Positions 21,600-34,535 of a stretch of 64,000 nt of DNA are shown here, in pieces. Position 1 is the stretch's first letter, and each line of letters begins with the position of its first letter. This stretch comes from Drosophila miranda (lineage: Eukaryota; Arthropoda; Insecta; Diptera; Drosophilidae): contig NC_046675.1 of NCBI RefSeq assembly GCF_003369915.1, positions 25,854,001-25,918,000 of the forward strand, read 5' to 3'. Position numbers and translations under genes: made by a program. Under the pieces are notes generated by a model that saw only the letters and a program-made list of their open reading frames with translations, searched no databases and was not told the origin of the DNA.

Positions 21600-24045
21600 T
21601 CTGGCATTTAATACACAGATCCCGAAAATCATAAATCGTAATCTAACCAAACTTGAAATTAAGTAAACGTATAGCCACAAAAAACGACACGCCTCAACTT
21701 AAGGAAGAATCCATTACCATCTGCATCCGTCATTGCCTCTCTTGTTATCAATAACTTTGTGCTAGGATCCTTTGAGATTTCTGAGAACTTAAAGATTATG
21801 AAAATCAAACAAAGTGCTTTTTTAGGATACTTTTTTGTTAGCACACATTTATTTTTATGTATTACGATACGAATATTTGCTTATTTACATTGAGATTTAG
21901 CACAATTTTGTTTGGTACGATCGTACAACTTAAAAGTTATGATAGGGTTTTGATATGTAAGCGAAATCAAAAGTCTCGATAGACGAATTCGAGTTGGAAT
22001 ATATGTATTATTGGAATATACTATTGCAATTGTTTAATCCGCTTTTGAAATGCAGTATCAGTATCCGTATCCCCCCTCCGCACACACGCATAGCCCCCTC
22101 ATTTGTTACCCAGGGATTCGTCCATGCATCATTGGAGAGTGAACAACCGATTGGGAACAAAATTTGGCGAACTTCATCTGAGAATATCTAAAATTAGATA
22201 CTATCACCATTTTTGATGAAAATTTATATAAAATTTGCCTAAATATTTATTATATACGAGTATACATACTTTATACATACATACATTTAAATATAAACAA
22301 AGCCGAACACAAAGAACAAAACTAATAAACTTTACCAAAAAAAAACAACAACAAAAAGCTATATATAAATTATGTTTGTTTTTATTGGAGTAAAGAGAAA
22401 CTCCCTTCTTGAAAGTGAAGACTGATAAGTAATGTGTTTCTATGCCCACATTTAAAGGGGGAACCACCCTTTTCACAGTTCCACTGTTCTCCAGTTTCAT
22501 TGTTATTGTGATGCATGATGCAAGCAGATTAAAACAGAAAATGTGTGTATTGGTTTAGTAGAATTTTTGAAATCTCACCCATATGGAATCATATTCCATG
22601 TCGGTTCTTATTGGGAAAGCAAAGGCTTCGTACTTCTAACTTCCTGGAAGTAAGTGGATTATAATGGAAATAGAATACTGAAAACTCTTGAAACTAATGG
22701 TTTATTAGTTTATTTATAGAGAAGGAGAGAATACTGATTGAAGGGTCTAGCCCAGAAGAAAGCCCATTCCAAAGTTCTGCAGTTTAATTATTTAAGTTAT
22801 TTCAGGAATCATATGAAAACTATGTCTGCACTTTATTTTAAGCTCGAAAATATCTTCCTAGATCAGTAGAAACAGTCGTGAGCAAGGGCGTTCCCTTTTA
22901 GGGCGAAGCTCTTATGAAGGAGTTTATTTACTGACAATTCGACAAGTTTCTAGGACCCACAATAGCGAGGGAGGACATTTAAAGACGTGTCATAAATTGG
23001 ATTAGTTAATGATCGCGTTTATTTTCAATTATATGGATATTTACAAAACGATTTAGCACAATTATTATGATATATGTATAATATTCATACGCTTATCAAT
23101 TGTGTGTGTGTGTGTGTGTGTGTTTAATGCATACGAGTACTCGTACCGTAACGTACACTCTCTCTATTCAATAAACGATGACTGACAGACTACCATGTGC
23201 TTTGATTAGAAACTTTCGTAAATCAAAACTGCACACACTAAACGGAACGGGAGGAGTACACACAGCTATATATTTAGGTGATCTATATGAATACATAATT
23301 ACAATTGTTTATATAACGATCAAAAATAAAATACACCCATAACCGGATAAGCCCAAGCCACACCTGAACACAGTGGTTCGCTTTTGTGCCATGTCAATGA
23401 ATGGGTGGGTGGTTTATCCGGTGTAATGCATGGTTTAATTTGCTTTAAACTTAATTATTTAAATTATCAGAGGTAAAATACAATATATCTGACACTCTTC
23501 ATCCGTGTCACTACTTTACAATCGCGTTGATGCAAAAAACAGGTAATAGTTATATCATTACAAGTGTCATTCTATATAATAAACAATCTAATCAACTAAA
23601 TCTTGCTTGCATTACTTGTATAAATAAACTGCCTTTAGTTTGGGGTAAAACGAAATATTGGGGGAGGTCTGCTTAATGTTTAAATACATATCTTCATTTC
23701 AGTGTTCAGTGTGTGTATGTTCGCTTATGCCCTAAAAATCATTCGTAAGGTGACCTAAAATTGACTTAACAACTAAATTCCAATAGTACATAAATGACCA
23801 TTTATGAGTGGTTGTTTTTCTTTCTTTCCTTCTTTGCATTTTGCGAGTGCGGCCGGTGAATATTTTGTTGATGGTAGAGTGTAGGAATGCATGCGACCGC
23901 TAAACTGTTTCGTTTCGTTCAATCCACCCAAAAAATGCTATGAAAATAAACCATTAGCAAATTCGATTCTGGTTAGATTTTTTACAGACTAGGGATACTT
24001 ACTGCCACATCCAACACGCTGCTCGATTGCGCTCTGGGTCTCTGC
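21600..24045. other. Convergent 3' spacer of CRMP and the PHRF1 homologue
   Basis: The region is AT-rich and non-coding with many AATAAA/ATTAAA hexamers, and a TG dinucleotide run lies at 23,099-23,123. It probably holds the 3' UTRs of both flanking genes. No RNA gene was recognised. Confidence 0.5.
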
Positions 24046-27000
24046 TTATAGCTTCTTTAAATAAGCGGCACACTTGACGGCGCTGCTAACCTGCCCCGTG
24101 TTGAGGAGACTCAACTTCTTGTGCTTCGCGCGGAACTTCCTCACATAGGCATCGATTAGATTTTTAATCTTGTGTGGATTAATTTCACCCGACCGACTGT
24201 GACAGATCTGCAGAAATATATTGAACAAAAATTGAATATAAATATTGTTCTTCCTTCATTTATGGTGTAGCAGCTTTCTCCAACCTTTGGCACAGCCCTT
24301 CGCATTATGTCCTTGTAATCCTCCTTGGTAATCACCTTCTTGTTAAAGTGCGGCTTCAATACCAATTTCACTTCCTCAACGACACGTTCCTGTCGGTTCA
24401 GCTTACGCAAAAACTGCAAATGAAAATACAAAGAAATTGATAATATGTCGACTGTTCAGCGTTGAGTGCTTGACATTGACTCACTCTATCCTTATTTTGC
24501 AGATCCGTTGCCGAATTGGGTTGATCATCGTATGCCACCTTGTGGTCGTCTGATGATTTGCCACCTACAGGAAAAGTTAAGGAAAATATTAGTTATATTT
24601 TAGATCGGAATTATCACAAATTGTCTGCTCTGTGTGCTAAACCGCCGATTGGGAAACGCTAACTTGCGGTGAACCAACAATTCGTAAGACTTGAAACTGT
24701 AAAACTATCGAGATACGAAAACGACAAGGGACAAGGAATGATAGAACGTAGAAGATTCGTTTTCGAATCTTTTATAATATCACTCGGTTTTACGAGCTCT
24801 TTTCCGAGTCCGTCTGGGAACTTTTAGCAAGACTTTAGTCATCGCGCTCGCGGATTCCTCTCGTTTGCAAATCCTTTTAAGAAAAATTGTACTGTAGTTT
24901 CGTCTTAAAAATGTTGCTTGGTCCACTGCTAAAGCTTTAGCTGCTCTTTAGTTTGCGAAATTAATCGCAATCGGCGGTTTTAGTCACTAACGAGGGTGCC
25001 ACATATGGCCGTTCCAACTTATTTGGAATTCGGTCTGTGGCACCCCCGAAAAAGTTCTCATTAGTTTGGAAAGCGGCAAGGATTTTGGATTCTATAATAT
25101 CTACACACAACAAACCTTTTCTAGATTTACGATCGCCTTTGTTATTACCCCTCTGGGATTTCTTGAAGCGCGACATCCTGGCAATATTGCCCACTGGGGA
25201 GGTGCTGCCAAAGAGATTGTCGAACATCTCCGTCTTGGCACCGCCACCGCCCGCCTTCGAGCGTTGTTGCGGCGGCGGCTCAAACAGATCCTCATAGTCC
25301 GCCGATCCTGGAGAATATGGACTCTCGATATCCATGGTAAAGGAGTCGTCCAGTGCACTGACCGTCGCACCCGCTGCATTGCCGCTGCCGCCGCCGTTGC
25401 GCAGGCCAGAGCTGGTGGTGGGCAGATTTGCGAGGCCACAGCTGCTGCTGCTGGCAGTGCTCCCACCGCCCGCCTTCGGGAGCGGAGTGAGCTTTTTCGG
25501 CAGCGGCGTTGGACTAGAAATCACCGGTATATGCTGGGAGCTAGACACCACGCTGCTGCCCGAGAGCAGCACATTGGAGAGGACCGTGATGGCATTACTC
25601 TCGGCCATAGTTTTGTCGTGGCCTACATCACCGCCGCCGCCGATTCCGCCGGCACTCGATCCGACGACTCCCGCAGACATGGAACTGCTGCTGCCGAGAT
25701 ACTGCGTGGAGGTTACAACGTCGCATGCTTTGCCGCCGGCCTTCTCCTGCTGCTGGCTGGCAGTGGTACTTTGGTTCGGCTTGTTCATCAGCGCCATCAC
25801 CAGATCCACGGGATTGATGACACCACTTGTCTGTGTCTGAGTCTGCGTCTGCGTCCCAGTGCTGTTCGACACAGCTGCCGGGGCCAGGCTGTGGCTGTGG
25901 CTATCGCTGTCGGATTTATCCCCTGGTCCTCCAGAGCCTGAGCTATTCGGTAGCGCCTGCTCCAGGTTCTGTGTAGGTGTGGGCGTCGGTGATCGGGGCG
26001 ACAGAGAGGGCGACTTGGTCGGCTCAAACGGATCGTAGGCATCCGGTGAGCAGGGTCCGGACTCTGGCGGCGTATTCGGACCGATCTTCTGTGTGCCGCT
26101 CTCGTGACTGAGGCCATGCGGCTGCTGCTGCTGATGCTGCTGCTGTTGCTGTCCATCATCATTGTCGTGGTCGTCAATGCCAGCCCCGGGCAGCTCCCTG
26201 GAGGAGCAGGCGGCCTCCAGCTCGTCCGCAGAATTGATGTCATCGGTATCCTCGTGCAGGGGATTGCTACGCACTTTGTGCTGTTTCTTGGCAGGTAGAT
26301 TGAACTTGACAATTGGTGGCTCTGGCGGGGTCTTGGGTCCTGTCGTCTGCTGCACCGCATCGTACGAGGAGGTCTCCATAATCGTGTCCAGCGAATCGAC
26401 CTGTGGCGTCTTCTCCCGCTGACCGTTCTCCCGCATCAGATCGTGGTGCTCCGCCGGTGAGGCCACGCCGCTGCCGCGTCGCCTCTGATGTCGCTCACGC
26501 TGCTGCTGCTGCTGATCCTGCTGCTGCTGCTGTTCCCTGCTCTCCCTGTCCCTGCGCATCGGATGCGACGGCGGCGCCTCGTTGGCATCTTCGCTGTCCG
26601 TGAGCACAATCACATCCGCTGGCTCTTGATGCACTTGGAAGGGCGAGCGTTCCAGATCAATGATGGCCACCGGTTTGGCGTCCAACTTTTTGCGCTTGCG
26701 GGTCTTGTCCTTCTTTAGCTTTGGCTTCGCGCTGGCGTTGCTTAGCAGTCGGTCCATAGAGGAGCCGGTCAAACGATTCGCTAGAAGATCATCATGCCGC
26801 AGTGCCGGCATGGTCACCACCGTCTGCTGCTGCTGCTGCTGCTGCAAGGAACTGGCATTCGTACCGCTGGCTGGCTCCTTGTTGAAGCTAACGCTCACGA
26901 GGATGTTGTTCCCAGAGGCAAAGACCTCCTTCGAGGGGATGGGCTCCGGTGTCTGGGTGCGACGCTTACGGTTCTTCTTCTCCTTGCGCTGCAGCTTGTC

Positions 27001-30000
27001 GATGGGCTTCTTTTTCTTTTTGCTCTTGTCCCGCTTCCGTTTCGCCTTCTTACCCAGGCCCAAGGGCGTGGCACTGCGTCGCCCATCATCCGCATAGTGA
27101 CCGGGCAGGCCCTTGGGCGAACCAAGAGGCGGTGTCCACGAGGAGTTCTTATCCCCACCATCGTGAATGAACTTCATATGATCATCGGAGAGGCTGGGCG
27201 ACGGCGACCAGTGGCCGGCTGGCACTCCCTTGCTGATGGGCGGCGAGTGGCGTCGCTTCTTTTGGGGCGCCAGGAAATCATCGGCATCCTCGAAAGGATC
27301 GCGTTGTCGCGAGATGCGCCTCATGCGGGCGGCCGTTGTCGGACTAGTGCTGGCCGTTCGCTTCTTGTTCTTCTTTTTCTTGTCCGATTTCTTCTTTTTC
27401 TTCTTGGGCACCGCCTTGGGACTCTTGGACCGCGTCCGACTGCGACTCAATCGGGGCGTATAGCGCGGCGAATTATGGTACACCGGAGGGGGGGCCAGAT
27501 TACGGCCTCCATTGACTCGCGTCGGTGTGTGGGATCCAGATCTTAGCGAAATGGGGCTGTGGCCACGATCCATCCCATGCATCGGATGCATTGGCGGCGA
27601 ATCCCGTCGCTGCTTGGGTGGTGGCGAGACCGAAGGGGAACGCACATAGCGACGTCCTGGCCCCGGCGACATGGACCTGCGCCGCTGCTTGCGATGTGGC
27701 GATGTGCCCGGCGGCGGTGAGGGCGATATACTGAAGCTTCGCAACCGCTTGGGCGTGGCTGAGCGCGACCGCGAGGGTGCACCACCACGAGAGCCGCTGC
27801 GCGAGAACCCAGGACTGTGGGAGGAGCGACGGCGCTCAAAGCTGCCGCCGGAACGACTCCTGCCCGAACGCATGGCATCACGGCCATAGCGATCCTTGGC
27901 CGTGGGCACATGATGCCGCGACCCGGCGCCCACCACATTGCGCACATCGTAGCGGGCCAGCTCCCGCCGCTTGGGACGCTGGTAGAAGTTCTGATTCTGG
28001 TTCTGGTTCTGGTTCTGCATGTGGTAGTTCTGGTTGTTCTGATTGTTGTGGAAATAGTGCTGGTTCTGATGGTTCTGGCCCTGACTGTGGAAATGCTGGT
28101 ATGGCCGATTGTGGAACTGCTGCTGATTCCTGTTGTAGTTGAAGCGCATGCCGCCACGGCCGCGCTGGAATCCGCCACGTTGGAAGTCGCGACCACGGAA
28201 AGGCCGTCCATGGCGTCCATTCGAGTGCGAGCGTGACCGGGAACGGGAACGGCTGTAGGACTTGGAGCGACTGCCACGCGGCCTGCGTCGGTTACGACTC
28301 CGAATGGGGCTCCGGCTGCGGCTTCTGCTCAGACTGCGGCTACGGCTGCGGCTGTGGGGCTGCGGTGGACTCCGCGATCCTCTGGGCGACTGGGGACTCC
28401 TGGACGCCGCCGAACTCCTTCGCGGTGTCCTTGTGCGTCGTCGAGAGCCGCTGCTTCGTGTCTCATTCGTCTGCTTGTCGCCGCGATAGTTGCGCTCTTT
28501 GGGCCGCTTGCTCACTTTCTTGAAGGTCTCATCCTTGCCACGCTTCGAACGTTTGGATTTGCTCTCGTTTTCCTTCGGTGGCTCCTTGGGGGAGCCGGCT
28601 GTGGCTCCTCCCTCGCTGCGGCGACGACTGCGACTGCGTCTCTGCTTCGGCTCATTTTCATTGGCCAAATCATCCTCGGAAATGAGCTCCGTGCCAATGT
28701 TCTCCGCCGGTTCTTGCTCTGCATTCTCTTCGTCGTCGCTGGACTTGGAGCACGGCGTCTTGGGACTAGTGGAAGCTTCGATCTGATGCTTTTCGCTCAC
28801 TGCAGAGGCCTCTTCGTCTTCGTCATCGTCATCGTCTCCTTTTTCATCCAGACAGGGCGTGTAGGAACGATCCGGCTCTCGTTCGCTGCTGCTCCTTGCT
28901 CCCTCGTCCTTGTCCTTCTTCTTGGCAGGTGTTGGCTCAGAGGTGGATGCCACCTCGGGAGCCTCTGCTGCGGCAGTGGCAGCCACTTCAGTGTCATCCA
29001 GCGCCTTTTCAAACTCTTTGGGCTTGTCAATGTCCAGCTCCTCCCAATCGCTGTCGTCATAGAGCTCCAGCACACCCTTGCCCCTGTCCCTTTCCACTCT
29101 GCCACCATCCCGCGCCTTGGGAATGGGACTGGGAGTGCTGTGCGCCTTGGTCTCCTCTTCTTCATCCACTGTCGGCTCCAGATTTGAGTTGCTGTTGCTC
29201 GAAATTCGTTCCGTTTCGGGTTCTGGCTCTGCCTGGCGCTCGGGCTCGGGCTCGGGCTCCTCCTCCATGGGCTCTCCATCGATGTTGGAGTCGCCTTCCT
29301 CCTGCTCGTCTGTCGGATTCTCGGGCTCATACAGATCGGATGCCGTTTCCGGGGGCAAGGGTATGCTGTTATCCGGCTGCGCTGCTGCAGCATTCTCATC
29401 CTCATCATCATCATCGTCTAATTGTACTAAATCCTCATTCGCGTCATCGTCGTCCTGCATGGAAGGTATTTAGGATTAAAGAAAGGTTTGAGAAGAAAAG
29501 AGAATAACATTTGGTTGCGTTAGTAGCTGAAGGGATACGTGGAAAGGATGCCCCTTCCTCAAAAGATATGAGCTTTGAATCTACATGAAAATCGGAATCT
29601 CAAATGAACCCAAACGAATTCTTATAAATAAGAAAGAAAGTCGAACTTTCTTTTCCAATTCCCCCATAAAGAATACATAGAAACAATCCTAGACGCAATT
29701 CTAGTTCCAAATCCTATGCCACTTCTCAAACAAATCAAAACAGAACCATCTTGCGGATCCCTACCTTATCTGCCTCTTCGGCTGTAGGCATTGGTTGTGG
29801 CCCAATGGGCAAAGCCGTCGCATTGGCCACCGCCTGTGATTCCTGCGAGTAGATCGAAAAGTTTGGACAGTTGTCGGCATCGTCATCGTTGTCCATCTTT
29901 CGGCCGCTCAGCGGCTTTCTTGTCATCGCTGCTGCTGGCCGCTGCTGGGCATAGTCCGTGCTCAGCTTGAAGAGGGGACTGTTCCACGAGAGGCTGGCGG

Positions 30001-32651
30001 GGGGCGTCGGTGGTGGTGGTACGGTCAGCACCGCCGGCATTGATAGACGACCCACAGCGGGACCTGGACCAGGCATCACTGGTGCCGCGATATGACTCAG
30101 CGGAAAGATAGGAGGTCTTTGTGGGAAGTTATTAGATGCTGGTGGTGCCACGGCCGAAGAATGGTTTGGGCCTGGTCCCAGCTGCTGCTGCCGCTGCTGC
30201 ATCTGCATGTTCTGGTTCTGGTTCTGGTTCCTCTGCTGCTGCTGCTGCTGCTGCTGTCGATTGGGCGTGTTAAAGCGCAGGTGAAAGGGCGTAAAGCTGG
30301 AGACGTTGCTGTTGCCGGGGTTATTATTGTTGAAATTCTGATTGAATCCGGTGCCGCCTCCACCACCGTCACCGCCAGTAGAATGCCGCTGATATTGATT
30401 GCCAGTCGCACCTCCACCGCCGCCTCCGCCGCCACCTCTGTTGTAGCTGCTGTTGCCTCCATAGCGATTGCCTGACCCACCGCCTCCGCCGCCACCGCCA
30501 CGACTAAAGTTGGGTCCGGCACCTCCGCGCTGGTAGAGCGGTGCCTGGGTGATGGCTTCTGCGGGTGGCTTGGATGCTGCTTCAGTGGGAGCTGGCGCTG
30601 GTGCTGCTCGGGCTGACGCCGCTGCTGCTGCTGCTCCTGGCGTTGGTGTGACTGCTGCGGCACGTTGTGGCAGAGTCAGACTTCCGTCGGCACGGATCTG
30701 CACTTCGCTTAGGTTTCGCGTTGCACCATGCCAGCGATCCTGCAGATCCAAAATACTAGACAGTATATCGCTGGCCGATGAGGTTGGCGTGGTGGCCGCT
30801 GTGCGCGCCTTGCCCTGCAGCAGCGCCTTGCGTATGCGCGGATTCCCAATGCTGGCAATGCGCACCGACGTTTGCACTGCTGTGGCGCCCAGTCCTTCCC
30901 CTGCTCCCGCTGCCGCCTCGTCCTGGCCCGCTTCACTGTCCGAGAAGTACTCCAGATCGTTGGCATTTCCAAATAGAGTGAAGCTAGACGCATTTCCCCC
31001 ACTCAGATACGAACGCAGGCCATCCGCCTTGACGCCGAGCTGCTCCGCTAGTCTTTTGCTGGCAGTCAGACGACGGCGGCCCGGTTCATCGCTGGAGGCC
31101 GAGGCAACAACTCGACGACGACGCCGCCGACGACGACGTATGACCTTCTTGCTGGTCGTCTTCAGGGCAAACTTCTCGTCAAAGTTGTTGAGGTCGTACT
31201 CCACGACATAGGTGCGATGGCGTGTGCGGCGGCGCCTTCGTCGTTGCGTTGTTTGTCGACGGTTTGTGGTGGTGCGTGTGGTTGTTGTCGTCGTGGTTGT
31301 GGTACGGGTGGTACGCGTACGGGTCGTGGTGGAGCCGGAGGCCGCGGCGTCCGCTGAAGTGGCGGCACGGGTGCGACGCAAAACAGCAGCACGTATGCGT
31401 TCGTTTTGGCGGGTACGGACTATCCTTGGCTGTTGCTGAACCTCTCTCACGCGCAGACGCGTCTCGGGCAGACCCATGCCCCGGATGTCCTCGTACAGCA
31501 TGTTTAGGTCCTCGGCCAGGTCAAGATTATCATCGGAATTCTCATCGTTGGAATCAATGCACTCGTCGCAGTACCAGGAGCCCTCGGGTATCTCGTGCAG
31601 CGGCGGATCCAGGCAGTCCATGTGATATCCCTGATTGCAGCTGTCGCAGAGCAACATCACATCCTCTCGCTCCGGACTGTTGCAGATCTCGCAGTTGGTC
31701 ACATCGGCCACAGTCGCAGCCGCGTCTTCCTCCTCTTCGAGGGCCAGTTCCGTTTTTGATTTGCTTAGATCCACGCGCAACTCGCGCACCACATTGCGAT
31801 CGGCATAGTTGTCGCGCACCACGATCCTGTCGAAGGTTATCCGATCGATGGGACAGGTCTGGACATTTTTCGACCATGCCTCGATGCAGGGCGCACAGAA
31901 TATATGCTCGCATGTGGCCGGTGTGCCGATCTCCTGTTGCCGAAAGGTAAACAAACAAATTGGACACTTTTCCAACAGCTCGTTGCTGCTGCTGTCGGAG
32001 CTGAAACCGGGATCTTCCGCAGGCCCAGGACTCAGTCTCGTCTTGGATTCAGTTTCGTCACTTGGTTCTTCTTCGTCGGACACTAGCTTTTTCCTCTTGC
32101 CGCTTTGACCACGCAATCGTTTAGGGCGTTGTCCGATCTGAAATATGGATAGGATTAGGATTAGCAAACCGTCAAGTCAATCCAGTCAAAATGGGGGCAG
32201 TAATCTTAGAAGTAGTAATGGGGATATATTTGTGTACCTCACTTCCGCTGGAGGAGCAGTCTTCACTTTGGGGTCCATAGCGGTTTTTCCGAATTCTTGT
32301 GGATCTTCTTTGCACGGCATCCGAGTCGGAATCTTGAGTGGCAGGGGGACGACGCTGTCGGCGGGTGCTCCGACGAAAACGCGAGGACGCCGTCGAGCAG
32401 GATGGTCTTGCATCAAGGTCAGGATCATCGCCAGAGTTTGGGGGGTTGGGGTTGGCGTCGTCGGTGTCGTCAGAGTCATTGAATTCGATGCGCATGATGA
32501 TGCGTCGATTCCTCGTGTCCGGCGCAGAGCTTTTGCTGCACGACGGCTGCTGTTGCTGCTGCTGTTGTTGCTGCTGATTCATTTTAGCGCCCCCGCGACG
32601 GCTGCAATCACCGGAATCATCGGAATCAGAAGCCGAATCACGGTCAGGCAT
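24046..32651 (-). CDS. CG2926: PHRF1 homologue (PHD and RING finger, SR-rich)
   Basis: CDS exons in transcript order: 32,238-32,651, 29,765-32,137, 25,116-29,457, 24,485-24,564, 24,285-24,413, 24,046-24,207. They add to 7,500 nt, about 2,499 residues, with every phase consistent. An acidic Ser/Gln-rich N-terminus is followed by a RING finger (CPICLFTF...CEHIFCAPC...CPID, about residue 195) and a PHD finger (CEIC...[16 protein letters not shown]...WYCDEC, about 286-331). Then come Arg/Thr and poly-Gln stretches, long RS-rich tracts, and a conserved C-terminal helix set ([51 protein letters not shown]). The last part matches the C-terminus of PHRF1, a nuclear E3 ligase linked to the RNA polymerase II CTD. 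The donors after 24,285 (GTTGGA) and 25,116 (GTTTGT) are weak but are the only ones that preserve phase and homology. The symbol is from recall. Confidence 0.9.
24565..25115 (-). repeat. PHRF1 intron containing a dispersed repeat
   Basis: The intron is about 550 bp, much longer than the other introns of this gene. At 24,780-24,930 it contains CACTCGGTTTTACGAGCTCTTTTCCGAGTCCGTCTGG and CTTGGTCCACTGCT, related to the block at 12,470-12,625. Part of the intron next to the large exon stays open by chance, and the first stop there is at 24,961. Confidence 0.65.
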
Positions 32652-33839
32652 GCTGATGCAACTGCGTATGTGTATATATCAGGTTATAGATGTGTAGATG
32701 TACACTTTGAATAGTCGGTTTTGTATTACATATAGGGGATATTCTTTTCGCTGAATTTTCATCTAGCTATTTCTTCGGTTCTCTGCTCTGCGGTTCTTCT
32801 TCTCTCTTCTTGTCGATTTTGCAGCTACATCATTTTAATTTTTCACCAAGGAGGGAGCCCAGAGAGTTTTGAGACCCGTCTGTAATTGCAGTGTCCGCAG
32901 AGGCCGAAGGCATCAATCATTCGTTTTTTGTTTGCCGATTGGTTAATCATACACTTGCATTTTCGTGTCCACACTCGCTTCAACTGTCTACAATGGGGCA
33001 CGGGAGAACGAATTTTTCGGTAGAAGTCAAATATATTTCGTATATGTTTTACACGCAAATTTTCTCATACAAATTTTGTTCACACACACACTTGGGTTTC
33101 AGCCATTTTTTCAGCTAGAGATGGCACTTCTAGCCAATATGCGCATTCGATAGTTTGCCGCTGGATGCATCGTAAGCAAAAAGAAACACAACCCTACAAG
33201 ACTTGCATTTTTTTATTATTCTTTGTTTTATCTGAATTTAAAAATAAAAGGGGGTTTTCGACTTAACGGTACTGCAGTAAGGCAGTGCAAAATACTCGCT
33301 CCGTACCCTAAAATCTCCATACTTGTTACGGAATAACACAGCCATTGCAAGCCCACCAACCCGATGCATCATCCTGCATCGATTTTTGTAAGGGTATTTT
33401 CGCAGTCGTCGAATCCACAGGGTCCGAGCCAACTGTATAAAAACTAAAGGCTGAATAAATGTACATATGCAAAAGAAGATCAGAAAGCTGGACAAAAACG
33501 TTCGACTGGTATGCCTGGCAGGTCAACGACCTCATTGTATCCTTATTGCTAGGGTCCGAATATATTAGATTATTATTCAGACAATAAGATTTTCCGGCCC
33601 CAGACACCATTTAGCCGGAAGCAGTACATTCCAACATAACCCTTTGTTGCCTAACGTGAAAATAAATCAACCGAAAATCAATAAGTCCGGTTTATTTCCT
33701 CAAGAAAGTGAATAAAAACTTCGGCTGGCAGTGAAAATCCACAGCGATAAAGGCCCACACAACAGTGGCGGCACTATCGATATTCATATATCGCAGTTGC
33801 AAGCATCGATTTTCAGTTGCGAAATATTTTCTTTCCCAA
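32652..33839. promoter_or_regulatory. Divergent promoter region PHRF1 / rev7
   Basis: These 1.2 kb separate two divergent start codons. A DRE core TATCGATA lies at 33,776-33,783, 57 bases before the rev7 ATG, with a second ATCGAT at 33,805. DRE sites are common in core promoters of Drosophila replication and housekeeping genes. No coding exon was recognised between them. Confidence 0.5.
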
Positions 33840-34448
33840 ATGCAGTCAGAATATGCAGACGATATACATCTGGAGGCCCTTGAGGTGATTCTGAATCACA
33901 TTCTGTACGTGCGCGGCATATATCCGGCACAAATCTTCAAGAAGCGACGCATTTACAACACCCCGATCTTCGTATCGATCTATCCCCCGCTAAATACATA
34001 CCTTGCCGGCGTTCTGCGATCAGCCCGGGAGCTACTTTGCCGGCGAGAGCTAAAGTGCTTTGAGATCCTTCTGTATCACAGCGAGAACAAGCCAATTGAA
34101 AGTTATATGCTACAGATAGAACAATTGGAGCCTGAGGCAGCGAGGCAGCCAGCGCAGGATCCGCACCTGATCGAGTACGAGCAACAGCTGCGCGCCGCTC
34201 TGTACAAGCTTTCCGAACGCCTCAAGCCGTTGCCAAGGCTGCCTGGCAACTGCCAGTTCAAGGTGCATCTGCACACCACACAGACGGCCTTTGTCGAATT
34301 TAGCCACGAGGCACAGTACCAGGAGTTTCCCTGGCTGCAGGCCGAGACTCCTCAGCAAATGGAAGCGCGATCGGGCACGGTCTCCCTGCTGCCGCTGGTC
34401 GCAGTCGACAACGTGGGATTGAAAATGCAGGCGCGCATCTTTGGTTGA
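33840..34448 (+). CDS. rev7: Rev7 / MAD2L2 HORMA-domain protein
   Basis: A single-exon ORF of 202 residues starting at MQSEYADDIHLEALEVILNH. The whole protein is a HORMA domain: the N-terminal helix with LNHILYVRGIYPAQIF, VSIYPPLNTYLAGVL, a KCFEILLYHSENKPIESYML strand region, and a C-terminal seatbelt segment ending NVGLKMQARIFG. Rev7 is the accessory subunit of DNA polymerase zeta in translesion synthesis. The length matches MAD2L2 (about 211 in humans). I chose the ATG at 33,840 over an in-frame ATG at 33,765, because the upstream one overlaps the DRE promoter box and adds sequence unlike the family. The stop lies 87 bases from the noi stop on the other strand, so the 3' ends probably overlap. 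Confidence 0.92.
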   Translation: MQSEYADDIHLEALEVILNHILYVRGIYPAQIFKKRRIYNTPIFVSIYPPLNTYLAGVLRSARELLCRRELKCFEILLYHSENKPIESYMLQIEQLEPEAARQPAQDPHLIEYEQQLRAALYKLSERLKPLPRLPGNCQFKVHLHTTQTAFVEFSHEAQYQEFPWLQAETPQQMEARSGTVSLLPLVAVDNVGLKMQARIFG

Positions 34449-34535
34449 GATGAGTGTTATTTCCGATTTATAATTGTGTATTAAATCAAAGTGTTACATT
34501 GAATCAGTGTGTATTGTGTATAAACTACATACTTT

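Noticed and set aside
24961-25115. C-terminal extension of the PHRF1 homologue ending in a stop at 24,961
   Set aside because: Phase and homology support splicing from 25,116 to 24,564, giving the conserved C-terminal exons; the extension is intron sequence, though retention is possible.
25066-29507. Many long open frames on the plus strand opposite the SR-rich exon of the PHRF1 homologue
   Set aside because: They are Ala/Arg/Leu/Ser-rich translations produced by the biased codons of RS and poly-Gln tracts on the other strand, without domains or splice support.
33765-33839. Upstream in-frame ATG for rev7
   Set aside because: It would add 25 residues unlike Rev7 proteins and would place the DRE box TATCGATA inside the coding region.
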